From an uncultured Anaeroplasma sp. (GTDB lineage: Bacteria > Bacillota_I > Bacilli_A > Acholeplasmatales > Anaeroplasmataceae): a stretch of 64,000 nucleotides of DNA. The position numbers were made by a program, and so were the translations under genes. The stretch spans positions 1 through 64,000 of the forward strand of contig CAMEJG010000003.1 in the NCBI GenBank assembly GCA_945919465.1. The letters are read 5' to 3'. Shown here piece after piece: positions 15,243 through 24,475 of the stretch (its first letter is position 1; every line of letters begins with the position of its first letter). The notes below the pieces were generated by a model, which ran no database searches, was not told where the DNA came from, and worked only from the letters and a program-made list of their open reading frames with translations.

Positions 15243-16497
15243 ATCTAATCTTACCTCCTAAAGCTTCAAATACTTCCCAAAAATGTGGAAATGATTTTGA
15301 AACACATTGAGCATTTAAAATTTTAATTTCTCCATCACATTTTAAAGATGCCATAGCTAATGCCATAGCGACTCTATGATCATTATGGGAATCAACTATA
15401 TTTCCCTTTAATCTCTCTACTCCATTAATAATCATACCATCAGGTAATTCTTTAATGTTAGCACCAAGCTTATTTAGCTCTTCTTTCATACAAGTAATTC
15501 TATCACATTCTTTTATTCTTAACCTAGAAGCATTAATAAAATTAGATTCACCTTTAGCTAAGCTTGCTAAAACAGTTAATGCAGGTCCTAAATCTGGTGA
15601 TTGAGAAAAATCAATTGTAGCACCATTAATAGAATTAGCATTACAATTAATATAATTAGTATTAACCTCTACATTTCCACCAAAGGCCTTAATATCCTCT
15701 AAAATCTTTTTATCACCTTGAAAAGAAGATAAATTCATAGCCTTTAAATTTATATGAGCCCCAAGCATATCAGCAACTAAAAAGAATGCAGATTGCGAGA
15801 AATCTCCTTCTATTTCATAATCATTTGGTATATATTTTTGATTACCCTTAATATAAAATTTATGATAATCTTCATTAACTATTTCAATTCCAAATTTAGA
15901 TAAAATATCTAATGTTAAATCAATATAGCCCTTTGATTCTAAATTTGTAGTAATTTCAATAACACTATCACCATCAAGTAAAGGTAGAGCATATAATAAT
16001 CCTGTTATAAATTGAGATGAAATATCACCTCTAATAGGATAATAACCTGGTTTTAATGATCCTTCAACCTCAAGTGGTAAATATTTATCATTTTTATTAT
16101 ATTTTATATTATCTCTATCAAATATTTCTAAAAAAGGATCAAGAGGTCTATTTACTAAATTATTCTTTCCAGTAAATGTAATTTTATCACCACAAACAAG
16201 CGCAATAGGAATCATAAATCTAATAGTAGAACCACTCTCATTTGCATCAATAATATTACATTTTCTAATAACTTTTGAGCCCTTAATATATAATTTATCA
16301 TTATCAATATCAATAGTAGCTCCACAAGCTCTCATACTATCAATAGTAGCTAATATATCCTTAGATAATAAAACATTAGAAATAACACTCTCACCCTCAG
16401 CAAGTGATGCAGCTATAATCGCTCTATGAGATAAACTCTTACTTGGGGGAATTATTACATCACCGTTAAGCTTATTAGGAGTAATAATTACATTCAT
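15235..16497 (-). CDS. aroA: 3-phosphoshikimate 1-carboxyvinyltransferase (EPSP synthase)
   Basis: Joins phosphoenolpyruvate to shikimate 3-phosphate. The 420-residue two-domain protein shows PPSKSLSHRA near residue 20, LGPALTVLASLAKG, RLRIKECDRI and HNDHRVAMALA, all conserved active site stretches. In place of the class I glycine-rich stretch it has ANESGSTIRFM near residue 85, which suggests the class II form common in Firmicutes. It starts next to the aroB stop with a 4-base overlap. Confidence 0.95.
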   Translation of the reverse strand: MNVIITPNKLNGDVIIPPSKSLSHRAIIAASLAEGESVISNVLLSKDILATIDSMRACGATIDIDNDKLYIKGSKVIRKCNIIDANESGSTIRFMIPIALVCGDKITFTGKNNLVNRPLDPFLEIFDRDNIKYNKNDKYLPLEVEGSLKPGYYPIRGDISSQFITGLLYALPLLDGDSVIEITTNLESKGYIDLTLDILSKFGIEIVNEDYHKFYIKGNQKYIPNDYEIEGDFSQSAFFLVADMLGAHINLKAMNLSSFQGDKKILEDIKAFGGNVEVNTNYINCNANSINGATIDFSQSPDLGPALTVLASLAKGESNFINASRLRIKECDRITCMKEELNKLGANIKELPDGMIINGVERLKGNIVDSHNDHRVAMALAMASLKCDGEIKILNAQCVSKSFPHFWEVFEALGGKIRYE

Positions 16498-17519
16498 TTT
16501 TTAAGTCTCCTTACTTCTTCTTCAGTTAATTTATATATTATACATTCACCAACATTAGTTAATAATATAAAATTAACTACTCCAGAAATATTCTTTTTAT
16601 CGAATAATACCTCATCTAAAAAATCTAAATAATTATATTCTATAGTAGGTAAATTATATTTTTCTAAAATATTATAAATAATTGAATAGCATTCTTTATT
16701 AGTTATACCCAAATCAATACCCATTTTTATTGCCAAAAGCATACCAATAGCTACTGCTTCTCCATGCTTATAGCCATATTTAAGCTCAATAATATGACCA
16801 AAGGTATGACCAAAATTAAGCTTCATTCTATCTCCTAAATCAAATTCATCAGCCTCTACTACTAATTTTTTAACATTAAGACTTAAAGAAATTATCTCTT
16901 CATCAATATTAGGTTTATTTAATAATAAATTTAATAATTTTTTATTTCCTATCGCACCATGCTTTATTAATTCTCCCATTCCATTATTAAATTCTCTATT
17001 ATCAAGAGTATTTAATACTAAAGGATCAATTAAAACCATCAATGGCTGTTTAAAGGCTCCTAAAATATTTTTTCTATTAAAAAAATCAATACCTGTTTTA
17101 CCTCCAATAGAAGAATCCATTTGACTTAATAAAGTAGTAGGAATTCCTATATATGGTAAGCCTCTATATAGTGTTCCTGCAACAAATCCTGTAATATCTC
17201 CAACAACACCACCACCTAAGGCAATTAATAAATTACCTCTTCTAATATCACGTTTTAATAATTCCTCACATAAAAATGCATAAGTATTTATATTTTTTGA
17301 ATCTTCTCCATGAGGAAATACTACATAATCAACATCATAATTAGCTTTTAAATTATTAATTAAACTAGATAAATATAATTTTGAAACATTATCATCAGTA
17401 ATAATATATATTTTTTTATTTTTATAAACTTTATTAATATAATCTACTGCATTATTTAAAATACCTTTCTCTATATAAATAGAATAGGAATTATTATTAA
17501 GATTAATTTTTAGTTCCAT
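16494..17519 (-). CDS. aroB: 3-dehydroquinate synthase
   Basis: Converts DAHP to 3-dehydroquinate with NAD and a metal. Motifs are GGGVVGDITGFVA, GMGELIKHG and the metal ligands in LNFGHTFGH. The frame is open upstream, but I start it at ATG 17519 (MELKINL). This gives the normal family N-terminus, 341 residues and a purine-rich site just ahead. It overlaps the end of tyrA by 17 bases. DAHP synthase, dehydroquinase and shikimate kinase are not in the window, so the pathway needs genes elsewhere. Confidence 0.94.
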   Translation of the reverse strand: MELKINLNNNSYSIYIEKGILNNAVDYINKVYKNKKIYIITDDNVSKLYLSSLINNLKANYDVDYVVFPHGEDSKNINTYAFLCEELLKRDIRRGNLLIALGGGVVGDITGFVAGTLYRGLPYIGIPTTLLSQMDSSIGGKTGIDFFNRKNILGAFKQPLMVLIDPLVLNTLDNREFNNGMGELIKHGAIGNKKLLNLLLNKPNIDEEIISLSLNVKKLVVEADEFDLGDRMKLNFGHTFGHIIELKYGYKHGEAVAIGMLLAIKMGIDLGITNKECYSIIYNILEKYNLPTIEYNYLDFLDEVLFDKKNISGVVNFILLTNVGECIIYKLTEEEVRRLKK

Positions 17520-18351
17520 CCTTTTCCATCCCTTTTCTAATTCTTGTAGATTCAATAAAATATTTCTTTAGACTATCCTTATCATTATTAGAAATAGCAT
17601 CTTTTACTAAATTTAATTGATTTTCAAATTCCTCAATATGCTTAATTAAAAAATCTTTATTTTCTAAAAATAATTCACTCCACAAATTTTCATTAATCAT
17701 TGCAATTCTAGTTAAATCACGATAAGAATCACCAATATATTTCTCAGTATTTTCATTAGTATCAGAATTAACTAACGCAACAGCAATAGCGTGAGCTAAC
17801 TGTGAAGTATAGGCAATCATATTATCATGAGAATCCATATTCATTGTAGTTACATTTTTAAATCCTAAATCAATACCAATTTTAGAAATAACCTTTATAC
17901 TTTCTTCTTTTGTATCATCAAGTGGTACTACTAAATAATTAGCTTCTTTAAATACAACTTTTTCAGAATATTCAATTCCTACCTTTTCTCTTCCGGCCAT
18001 TGGATGAGAAGAACAATAATCAGCAGGCAAAGCTAATTTTTTAGCCTTATTTAAAAAGCTTGATTTAACACCACTAATATCAGTAATAATTTGTCCTTCA
18101 TTAAATAAATCTCTATAATTTTCTAAAAAATGTAAAATAGCCTGAGGATATATAGCTAATATTATAACATCCATATTAGGAATAAATACTTCTGGTGAGG
18201 TATCTCCATCAATAATATATTTATGTTCAATAGCATAATCAATCGCTCTATAATTTACATCAACACCATAGACCTCATATTTATCTAATTTTGATAGGTT
18301 GTAGCAATACGCTCCACCCATTAATCCTAATCCAACAACTAAAATCTTCAT
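17503..18351 (-). CDS. tyrA: Prephenate dehydrogenase
   Basis: Oxidises prephenate to 4-hydroxyphenylpyruvate for tyrosine synthesis. It begins with the NAD loop GLGLMGG and contains SSHPMAGRE near residue 130. At 282 residues it lacks a C-terminal ACT domain, so simple tyrosine feedback through ACT is not expected. ATG 18351 has no ribosome site of its own. It overlaps by four bases (ATGA) the stop of a 7-codon ORF that does have a perfect AAGGAG site, so its translation is probably coupled to that leader. A TTG at 18363 in the same frame is too far from AAGGAG to be favoured. Confidence 0.9.
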   Translation of the reverse strand: MKILVVGLGLMGGAYCYNLSKLDKYEVYGVDVNYRAIDYAIEHKYIIDGDTSPEVFIPNMDVIILAIYPQAILHFLENYRDLFNEGQIITDISGVKSSFLNKAKKLALPADYCSSHPMAGREKVGIEYSEKVVFKEANYLVVPLDDTKEESIKVISKIGIDLGFKNVTTMNMDSHDNMIAYTSQLAHAIAVALVNSDTNENTEKYIGDSYRDLTRIAMINENLWSELFLENKDFLIKHIEEFENQLNLVKDAISNNDKDSLKKYFIESTRIRKGMEKDGTKN

Positions 18352-18371
18352 ATTACTATGCAATAATGCAT
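18348..18371 (-). CDS. Seven-codon leader peptide ahead of tyrA
   Basis: AAGGAG followed by five bases and ATG opens a frame that reads M-H-Y-C-I-V-I and stops at TGA, which overlaps the ATG of tyrA (ATGA). It is the only reading frame in this leader with a good ribosome site. The arrangement suggests translational coupling, and the Tyr codon at position 3 invites the idea of control by tyrosyl-tRNA. A classical attenuator hairpin is not visible, so only the coupling is well supported. Confidence 0.55.
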   Translation of the reverse strand: MHYCIVI

Positions 18372-18401
18372 TTCAACTCCTTAATCATTCTATTAATAAG
18401 T

Positions 18402-18430
18402 ATATTACCATAAAATGCTTATTAATTCAA
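18402..18430 (-). promoter_or_regulatory. Promoter of the tyrA-aro operon
   Basis: On the minus strand TTGAAT (18425-18430) and TAATAT (18402-18407) are 17 bases apart, with TG one base before the -10 (extended -10). Transcription would start near 18395, about 24 bases before the leader ORF. Confidence 0.75.
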
Positions 18431-18464
18431 CAAAACTAAAAAAGAGTATTTACAATAAAAAGAA

Positions 18465-18486
18465 AAAGCTATCAAAACGATAGCCT
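18465..18486 (-). terminator. Terminator after the nucleobase permease gene
   Basis: Arms GGCTATC and GATAGCT around a short T-rich loop are followed on the minus strand by a T run. It begins 9 bases past the permease stop. Confidence 0.8.
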
Positions 18487-18494
18487 TTAAATAA

Positions 18495-19958
18495 TTATTC
18501 TGTTTTAGTAGTTCCCTCTACTGATGTATTTTCTTCTTTTTTAGGAATTTCATTTTTAGGTTCTCTTAAAACTAAATTCATTAAAATACCTAAAATCATA
18601 GCAACAGCAATTGATGTAATTGTGATAGCATATTTTCCAGCATCATTAGGGAAGAATAATAATTGTAAACCACCAATACCAGAAACTAGTATTACTGATG
18701 CAATAAAGATATTCTTACTTACACTAAAATCAATATGCTCATGAATTAACATTTTAACACCACTTGATGCAATAAAACCATAAAGAATTAAGGATACACC
18801 ACCAGTTACACATGATGGAATTGTAGATAATAAAGCGGTAAATGGAGTAATAAAGCCAATACCAATTGTTAATAATGCAGCAAGTAATACTACTTTTACT
18901 GATGCAATCTTAGTAGTACCAATAACCGCAACATTTTCACCATAGGTAGTATTTGCAGCACCACATAAGCATCCTGATACTGCAGTTGCAATACCATCAC
19001 CTAAAAGTGTTCTTTGCATACCAGGTTCACCATTTAATAAATCTCTATCAATGATTTGACCTAAATTCTTATGATCTCCAATATGCTCACAAATAGTAAC
19101 AAATGCTACTGGAACAAATAATAATGCCACTTCACCAATTGTTAACCAATCAAATTTAGAAATTTCATCAAAACGTAAGAAGATAAATGATTGATCATCA
19201 TTTGGAACAAATAATTTATAATTAATAATACTAGAGAAATCAAAATTCTTAAAAATACTTACAAGAGGTTCAAAATTAACAATATTGCAATATTCTGCTC
19301 CCCCAATAGTATAACCAAACAAAGTAATCAATACTGCAAGAACATATCCTGAAACCATACCAATTACAAATGGAATTAGGCTTAATAGTTTTCCCTTACC
19401 ATAATGACTTGATATTGCTGTAACAAATAAAGCTACAAGTCCGCATAATAACGCTAATAAATTATATGAACTACCACTACCAGATGCGCTAGTTAAATTA
19501 GACACTGCACTACCAGCTAGTGATAATCCAATAACCATAATAACTGGTCCAACAATAATTGGAGGTAAAAGCTTATTTAACCAAGCAGTACCTACATATT
19601 TAATAATAAGTGCAACTATTGCATAGATTGCACCAACCATTACCATACCTAAAATTAACGCAAGATAATTTCTTCCTCCTGCATTATTAATTAATCCAAC
19701 CGCAAGTGCAGATGACATAGGAGCCAAATATGCAAATGAGCTAGATAGAAATACTGGTGATTTTTGTTTAGTACATAAAATATAAACTAATGTACCAATA
19801 CCAGCAGCTATCAATGTTGCTGCTATAGGTAGTCCTGTAATTAGTGGTACAGTAATACAAGCAACAAGCATTGCTAAAATGTGTTGAACAGCAAATAACA
19901 GCCATTCAGAGATTTTTTTTGGATTTTCTTCAACATCCAAAACAAGTTTCTTTTCCAT
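18495..19958 (-). CDS. Uracil/xanthine permease (NCS2 family)
   Basis: A 487-residue membrane protein with about 14 hydrophobic segments. FLSSSFAYLAPM in the third segment region and the NCS2 signature stretch around GAANTTYGENVAVIG match uracil and xanthine permeases. Other landmarks are the acidic VTICEHIGDHKN loop and TGGVSLILYGFIASSG. It looks closest to uracil carriers such as UraA/PyrP, but the exact base cannot be told. It lies 17 bases after a DegV-like gene with which it is probably co-transcribed. No PyrR-type leader precedes it, unlike the pyr operon. Confidence 0.88.
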   Translation of the reverse strand: MEKKLVLDVEENPKKISEWLLFAVQHILAMLVACITVPLITGLPIAATLIAAGIGTLVYILCTKQKSPVFLSSSFAYLAPMSSALAVGLINNAGGRNYLALILGMVMVGAIYAIVALIIKYVGTAWLNKLLPPIIVGPVIMVIGLSLAGSAVSNLTSASGSGSSYNLLALLCGLVALFVTAISSHYGKGKLLSLIPFVIGMVSGYVLAVLITLFGYTIGGAEYCNIVNFEPLVSIFKNFDFSSIINYKLFVPNDDQSFIFLRFDEISKFDWLTIGEVALLFVPVAFVTICEHIGDHKNLGQIIDRDLLNGEPGMQRTLLGDGIATAVSGCLCGAANTTYGENVAVIGTTKIASVKVVLLAALLTIGIGFITPFTALLSTIPSCVTGGVSLILYGFIASSGVKMLIHEHIDFSVSKNIFIASVILVSGIGGLQLLFFPNDAGKYAITITSIAVAMILGILMNLVLREPKNEIPKKEENTSVEGTTKTE

Positions 19959-19975
19959 TTTTATAACCCTTCCTC

Positions 19976-20767
19976 TTAAATTTTTTTATATCCAACTCCA
20001 ATAGCCTTTTCACCAATAATATTAAAAAAGCTTGGAGAAATTTGGATCTTTTTTATTACTGCCATAGGATTTTTCGATAAAATCAATTTTTCAATATAAC
20101 TAATATAATTTGATTTTTGATTAACATATTCAATAAATACCTTAACCTTATTTTTAGTATTTAAAATAGGATTAATTAAACTATCAAAATTAGAATTTAT
20201 AGAAGTAAATTCTCCATTACTAATCTGATAATACTTTGCCTTTTTTAACGATTTTACTATTTCATTTTCAATATTATAATCATTTTTCTTATATTCTATA
20301 TCATTTTTTAATAATATATAAAAAGAAGAATAATTATTTTTTTCATTATTTAAATCACTAAATATATTCTCATGATTATTCATAATAGAATTATTTAGTG
20401 AAAGTGCCATAGACATTAATGCATTACCATATAAATCATAACTGAATGCATAAACATTATCATTACTTAATTCATTTGCATCCTCAAAAGAATAAAATTT
20501 GCTAAGAAGAATATAAATTTTCATATTATCCATTTTATCCTTCTTAATTATCTCATTTATTTCTTCAGTACTTCTTTTTTTAACTTTTCTTTGGTATCTT
20601 TTATCAAATCTAGCTCTAGTATAGAACATATCAATATTTAATTCATTATTTTCAAGATAACTTTCTAATAATGAAGGCTCTAATATTAATGGTATAGATT
20701 TAATAGTTGAGGGGTGAGATATATTATTAATTCCAGAACTTGAACAAACATATATTCTATAATTCAT
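19976..20767 (-). CDS. Divergent DegV-like protein
   Basis: A 263-residue protein starting at ATG 20767, five bases after GGAGG. The C-terminal SPSFFNIIGEKAIGVGYKK resembles the conserved end of DegV fatty-acid-binding proteins (usually ...GxHxGPGAxGxGY). The N-terminal IYVCSSSGI resembles their TDSTxDL loop. The rest is poorly conserved and rich in Asn, Lys and Ser, so the glycines that hold the fatty acid may not all be kept. Known DegV members (FakB) present fatty acids to the kinase FakA; whether this one still binds lipid is uncertain. Confidence 0.5.
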   Translation of the reverse strand: MNYRIYVCSSSGINNISHPSTIKSIPLILEPSLLESYLENNELNIDMFYTRARFDKRYQRKVKKRSTEEINEIIKKDKMDNMKIYILLSKFYSFEDANELSNDNVYAFSYDLYGNALMSMALSLNNSIMNNHENIFSDLNNEKNNYSSFYILLKNDIEYKKNDYNIENEIVKSLKKAKYYQISNGEFTSINSNFDSLINPILNTKNKVKVFIEYVNQKSNYISYIEKLILSKNPMAVIKKIQISPSFFNIIGEKAIGVGYKKI

Positions 20768-20797
20768 AATCTCCTCCAAATAACCAAATTTTTATCT

Positions 20798-20809
20798 ATT
20801 ATAACACAA
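20798..20809 (-). promoter_or_regulatory. Extended -10 promoter of the DegV-like/permease transcript
   Basis: TATAAT (20798-20803) is preceded by TG with one base between, which forms an extended -10. The -35 region is weak. The predicted start lies about 25 bases before the gene. Confidence 0.6.
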
Positions 20810-20867
20810 TTTTTTTATATATAAAATATAATATTAAATTTTTATTAAATTTTCATCAAAAATAGAT

Positions 20868-20896
20868 ATAAAAAAGAATAGGCCTAACCTATTCTT
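20868..20896 (-). terminator. Terminator of the ABC exporter operon
   Basis: Two 9-base arms (20888-20896 and 20874-20882) around a 5-base loop are followed on the minus strand by six T. The stem begins on the last bases of the ABC transporter gene. Confidence 0.9.
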
Positions 20897-22655
20897 AATT
20901 ATTATTAAATTGACTATCATACATCTTTTTATATTGTGAACATTCATTATATAATGAATCATGATTGCCAAGTCCAACAATTTTTCCATCATGTAATACT
21001 AATATCTCATCAGCATTTTTAATAGTAGATAATCTATGAGCTATAATAAAGGTAGTTCTTCCATTAGCTACAACGTCCATTGCATTTTTGATTTTTTCCT
21101 CAGTCTCTGAATCGATATTAGCTGTTGCCTCATCTAATACTAGTATTTTAGGATTTCTTAATAATATTCTAGCAAATGATATTAATTGTTTTTCTCCTAA
21201 TGAAAGATTTTCTCCTCGAAATGAAATGGGCATATTAATTCCAAATTCGGTTTTATTAAGCATATATCCTGCTCCTACTGCATTTAATACATTAATAACC
21301 TCTATATCAGAATAATCTCTTTCCATAGTAATATTTGATTTTAGAGTACCTCTAAACAATGAAGGATTTTGAAGAACAATACCAATATTTTCTCTATAAG
21401 AAGCTTTATTATATTCTTTAATATCGATACCATCAACTAATATTTTTCCTTTTTGATAATCATTAAATGCTAATAATAAATTCATTAATGATGATTTACC
21501 ACTTCCGGTATGACCAACAATTCCAATCATTTTTCCAGATTCAACATTAAAGGATACATCCTTTAATACATATTTATCATCAACATATGAAAACCAGATA
21601 TTTTGAAATTCAATATTTCCATTTTGAATTTTAGGACATAATTTACCATCATTAATTCGTGTATCATTTTTCTCATTAATAAAATCAAAACTACGAGAAG
21701 CTCCAACTAATGAATCTTCCAGTTCATTTAGGTTATTAAATATTGCATTAATTGGATTTATCATTTTATCTAAATTATCAGTAAATGCTGAAATTAAGCC
21801 TATAGATACAATTACACTACCAATATTAATTGAGTTAAATCCTAAAAACATTAATAATGCTATTTCTGCTATTCTTTTAATTAATGATAATAGCTCCCAT
21901 CCAAAATAGATATTAACTGTATTAGCTAATCTATCATTTTTTACATATCTCCAGGCTAATGATTCATAATCCTCTAGCATTTCTTCTTCTTGATTAAAAT
22001 CTTGAATTATTAAAGTACCTGTAATCAATTCATTAAGCTTACCTGTAATTTTAGAACCAGTTTCTCTTAAATCAACAAAATAACGATGAACCTTTCTACG
22101 ATATAATGTAACCCATAATATTATAATTGGTACAATTAATAAAACTAATAAGCCTAGGATTGGTTCCATTATGATAACTCCAGTATAAACAATAGCAATA
22201 TTTACTATTGCATTAAATATAGTAAACATTGTTGTATAAAAGGTTCTAACTCCTGCAGTATCTGATGTAATTTTAGCTACAATTTTTCCATCTGGCTCAA
22301 GTGAAAAATAATCTACTGGGAGTTTATTTATTTTTGCCATTGCTTCTTCTCTAATAGCCTTTTCAATTTTCATACCTGTTAGGGTATTAACATATTGAAA
22401 TAAATATCGTGATAATGCAAGAAAGATTGTTATTAATAAATAAAATAATAAAGCATAAAAAATTGACCAATATTCTTTATTAGGTAAATATATATCTAAT
22501 ATGCTTTTAGTGATAAATGGGGTTAATGCTGATAATATAGAGATTATCAAAGTTAAAATTATTGTTAATATAAAGCTTTTATATTGTGTTTTTATATATG
22601 GTAATATAAATTTAAACAAATCCATTTTACCTAATAATTTATATTTTTTACTCAT
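20895..22655 (-). CDS. ABC exporter half-transporter, ATP-binding/permease (subunit 2)
   Basis: Fused six-helix membrane domain and ATPase of the multidrug/lipid exporter type, 586 residues from ATG 22655, which has GGAGGTGAT upstream. Walker A is GHTGSGKSS and Walker B is ILVLDEAT with the catalytic Glu. The H-loop is IIAHRLST. The ABC signature is LSLGEKQ rather than LSGGQ. Its partner subunit (22648-24405) has the opposite pattern, as in heterodimeric exporters such as BmrCD or TM287/288 with one active and one degenerate site. The genes overlap by 8 bases. Confidence 0.93.
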   Translation of the reverse strand: MSKKYKLLGKMDLFKFILPYIKTQYKSFILTIILTLIISILSALTPFITKSILDIYLPNKEYWSIFYALLFYLLITIFLALSRYLFQYVNTLTGMKIEKAIREEAMAKINKLPVDYFSLEPDGKIVAKITSDTAGVRTFYTTMFTIFNAIVNIAIVYTGVIIMEPILGLLVLLIVPIIILWVTLYRRKVHRYFVDLRETGSKITGKLNELITGTLIIQDFNQEEEMLEDYESLAWRYVKNDRLANTVNIYFGWELLSLIKRIAEIALLMFLGFNSINIGSVIVSIGLISAFTDNLDKMINPINAIFNNLNELEDSLVGASRSFDFINEKNDTRINDGKLCPKIQNGNIEFQNIWFSYVDDKYVLKDVSFNVESGKMIGIVGHTGSGKSSLMNLLLAFNDYQKGKILVDGIDIKEYNKASYRENIGIVLQNPSLFRGTLKSNITMERDYSDIEVINVLNAVGAGYMLNKTEFGINMPISFRGENLSLGEKQLISFARILLRNPKILVLDEATANIDSETEEKIKNAMDVVANGRTTFIIAHRLSTIKNADEILVLHDGKIVGLGNHDSLYNECSQYKKMYDSQFNNN

Positions 22656-24405
22656 TATCATCACCTCCATGTGAGGTCATTTGTTGAGAAATAAATTGCT
22701 CATAGTACCAACCCTTCAATTCTAAAAGCTCATTATGAGTACCACTTTCAATTATCTCTCCATTGGCAAGTACTATTATTTTGTCAGCATGAATAACTGC
22801 TGATAATCTATGGGCAACTATAATATTAGTTTTATTACTTCTAAATTCTTTTATTGAATTAATAATATTAGCTTCTGTTTCACCATCAACTGCTGATAAA
22901 GAATCGTCTAAAATTAATACATCTGTATTTTTTAGAAAGGCTCTAGCCATAGCTAAACGCTGCTTTTGTCCTCCAGATAAAGTCACACCATATTCTCCTA
23001 CTATTGTATCAAGCCCATCTGATAAATAGGGTATATCCTTTTTAAAGTCTACTAATGTTATGGCTTTTTCAATTTCATCATCTGTTGCTCCTATTTTACC
23101 TAAGGCAACATTTTCTTTTACACTTCTTGAAAATAATATATGCTCTTGAGGCACATAGCTAATATGCCTTCTAATATCTTCCTTTTGATATTCCTCAATT
23201 AGTTTATCATTTATATATATTCCTCCATATTCGGTTGGCATTTGTCTTACAAGCTGCCTAATTAAAGTGGATTTTCCACTACCAGTTTTTCCTACTATAC
23301 CAATTGTTTGTCCTTTATTAATTTTTAAATTAATATTATAAACAGAATCGAAGGAATCATTTTCATAATGAAATGAGAAATTTTTAAATTCTATAGAATT
23401 AATTTCTCCTTCAATTAACTTGCCTTTAGTTTCTTCAATCCTACTTTTAGAATCATATACTTCATTTAATCTATCTGCAGATATTAATGATTGATAAAAA
23501 TTATTAAGCATATTTCCTATATTAGTTAAAGGATTTTGAAATAATGCTAAATACATCGCAAATTGAATTAATAATGAAATTGAAGAAATTTCTCCATTAG
23601 AATACAAATAAGCACCATAACCATAACAAATAATCATTGAAACTGCTACTATAGTTTGAAATAATGGTTGAAAAATAACATTTATTTTTAAGTTATTCTT
23701 TTCAACAATAAAGGCTTCATTACTATAAGATAAATTCTTATTTAAATTTTCTTCTTCCTTACTAAATGCTCGGATTGTTCTAACATTAGTAATACTTTCA
23801 AGTACTACATTTCCCATTAGAGAATTCTTTTCTCTAACCAATTTCCAATTTCTTTTAACCTTAGCTCTTAAATAGTAATTTGCAAAGAAAATAACTGTAA
23901 GTGGTAAAAAACAAAAAATTGCTAGTTTTAAATTTAATATACACATTGCGATAAATGTTGTTAATACTGTCATTGCCTCAATAAAAATATTTAATAATCT
24001 ATTACCACCACTAAATTTAACAGTATTAATATCCCCTAGGGCTCTTGTTAATAAATCACCTGCTTGATATTTTTCAAAAAAAGTTGCATCCTGATTTAAG
24101 ATAGATTCCATATATCTTTGATGTAGGGCATAATATAAAGTGGTTGTAAGTCTATTTTGACAAAATCTTTTTGTTGTAGCTATAATATATATTCCAATTA
24201 TTGTTAATATAAAAGGAATTAATACATTATATATTAAATAATCATTTGTTAGATTATTATTTTCTATACCATTAGTTAAATTAGCTATTATTTTGGCTGG
24301 TAAAAGGTTTAATAAAGTTAATAATAATCCAAAAAATACTACTAAAATATATCTATACCAATTCTTTTTGATAAACCAAGACATACTTTTGATAAATTTA
24401 AACAT
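22648..24405 (-). CDS. ABC exporter half-transporter, ATP-binding/permease (subunit 1)
   Basis: First gene of the exporter pair, 585 residues, with six predicted membrane helices before residue 330. The signature LSGGQKQR is canonical, but Walker B ends in LILDDSLSAVD, with Asp where the catalytic Glu belongs. Walker A (GKTGSGKST) and the H-loop (IVAHRLSA) are intact. It therefore lends its good signature to the active site of its partner and forms the degenerate site itself. Substrate unknown; drugs, peptides or lipids are all possible. A TATAAT box lies in the short gap upstream. Confidence 0.93.
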   Translation of the reverse strand: MFKFIKSMSWFIKKNWYRYILVVFFGLLLTLLNLLPAKIIANLTNGIENNNLTNDYLIYNVLIPFILTIIGIYIIATTKRFCQNRLTTTLYYALHQRYMESILNQDATFFEKYQAGDLLTRALGDINTVKFSGGNRLLNIFIEAMTVLTTFIAMCILNLKLAIFCFLPLTVIFFANYYLRAKVKRNWKLVREKNSLMGNVVLESITNVRTIRAFSKEEENLNKNLSYSNEAFIVEKNNLKINVIFQPLFQTIVAVSMIICYGYGAYLYSNGEISSISLLIQFAMYLALFQNPLTNIGNMLNNFYQSLISADRLNEVYDSKSRIEETKGKLIEGEINSIEFKNFSFHYENDSFDSVYNINLKINKGQTIGIVGKTGSGKSTLIRQLVRQMPTEYGGIYINDKLIEEYQKEDIRRHISYVPQEHILFSRSVKENVALGKIGATDDEIEKAITLVDFKKDIPYLSDGLDTIVGEYGVTLSGGQKQRLAMARAFLKNTDVLILDDSLSAVDGETEANIINSIKEFRSNKTNIIVAHRLSAVIHADKIIVLANGEIIESGTHNELLELKGWYYEQFISQQMTSHGGDDNE

Positions 24406-24475
24406 TTTTTACCACCCCTTTACATTTTAATTATAGTTTAAAATAAAAAGAAAAAAAGGAAAAACTAGCACAAAA

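Noticed and set aside
18364-18494. T-box leader upstream of the tyrA operon
   Set aside because: The promoter lies only about 24 bases before the leader ORF and the conserved T-box sequence is absent.
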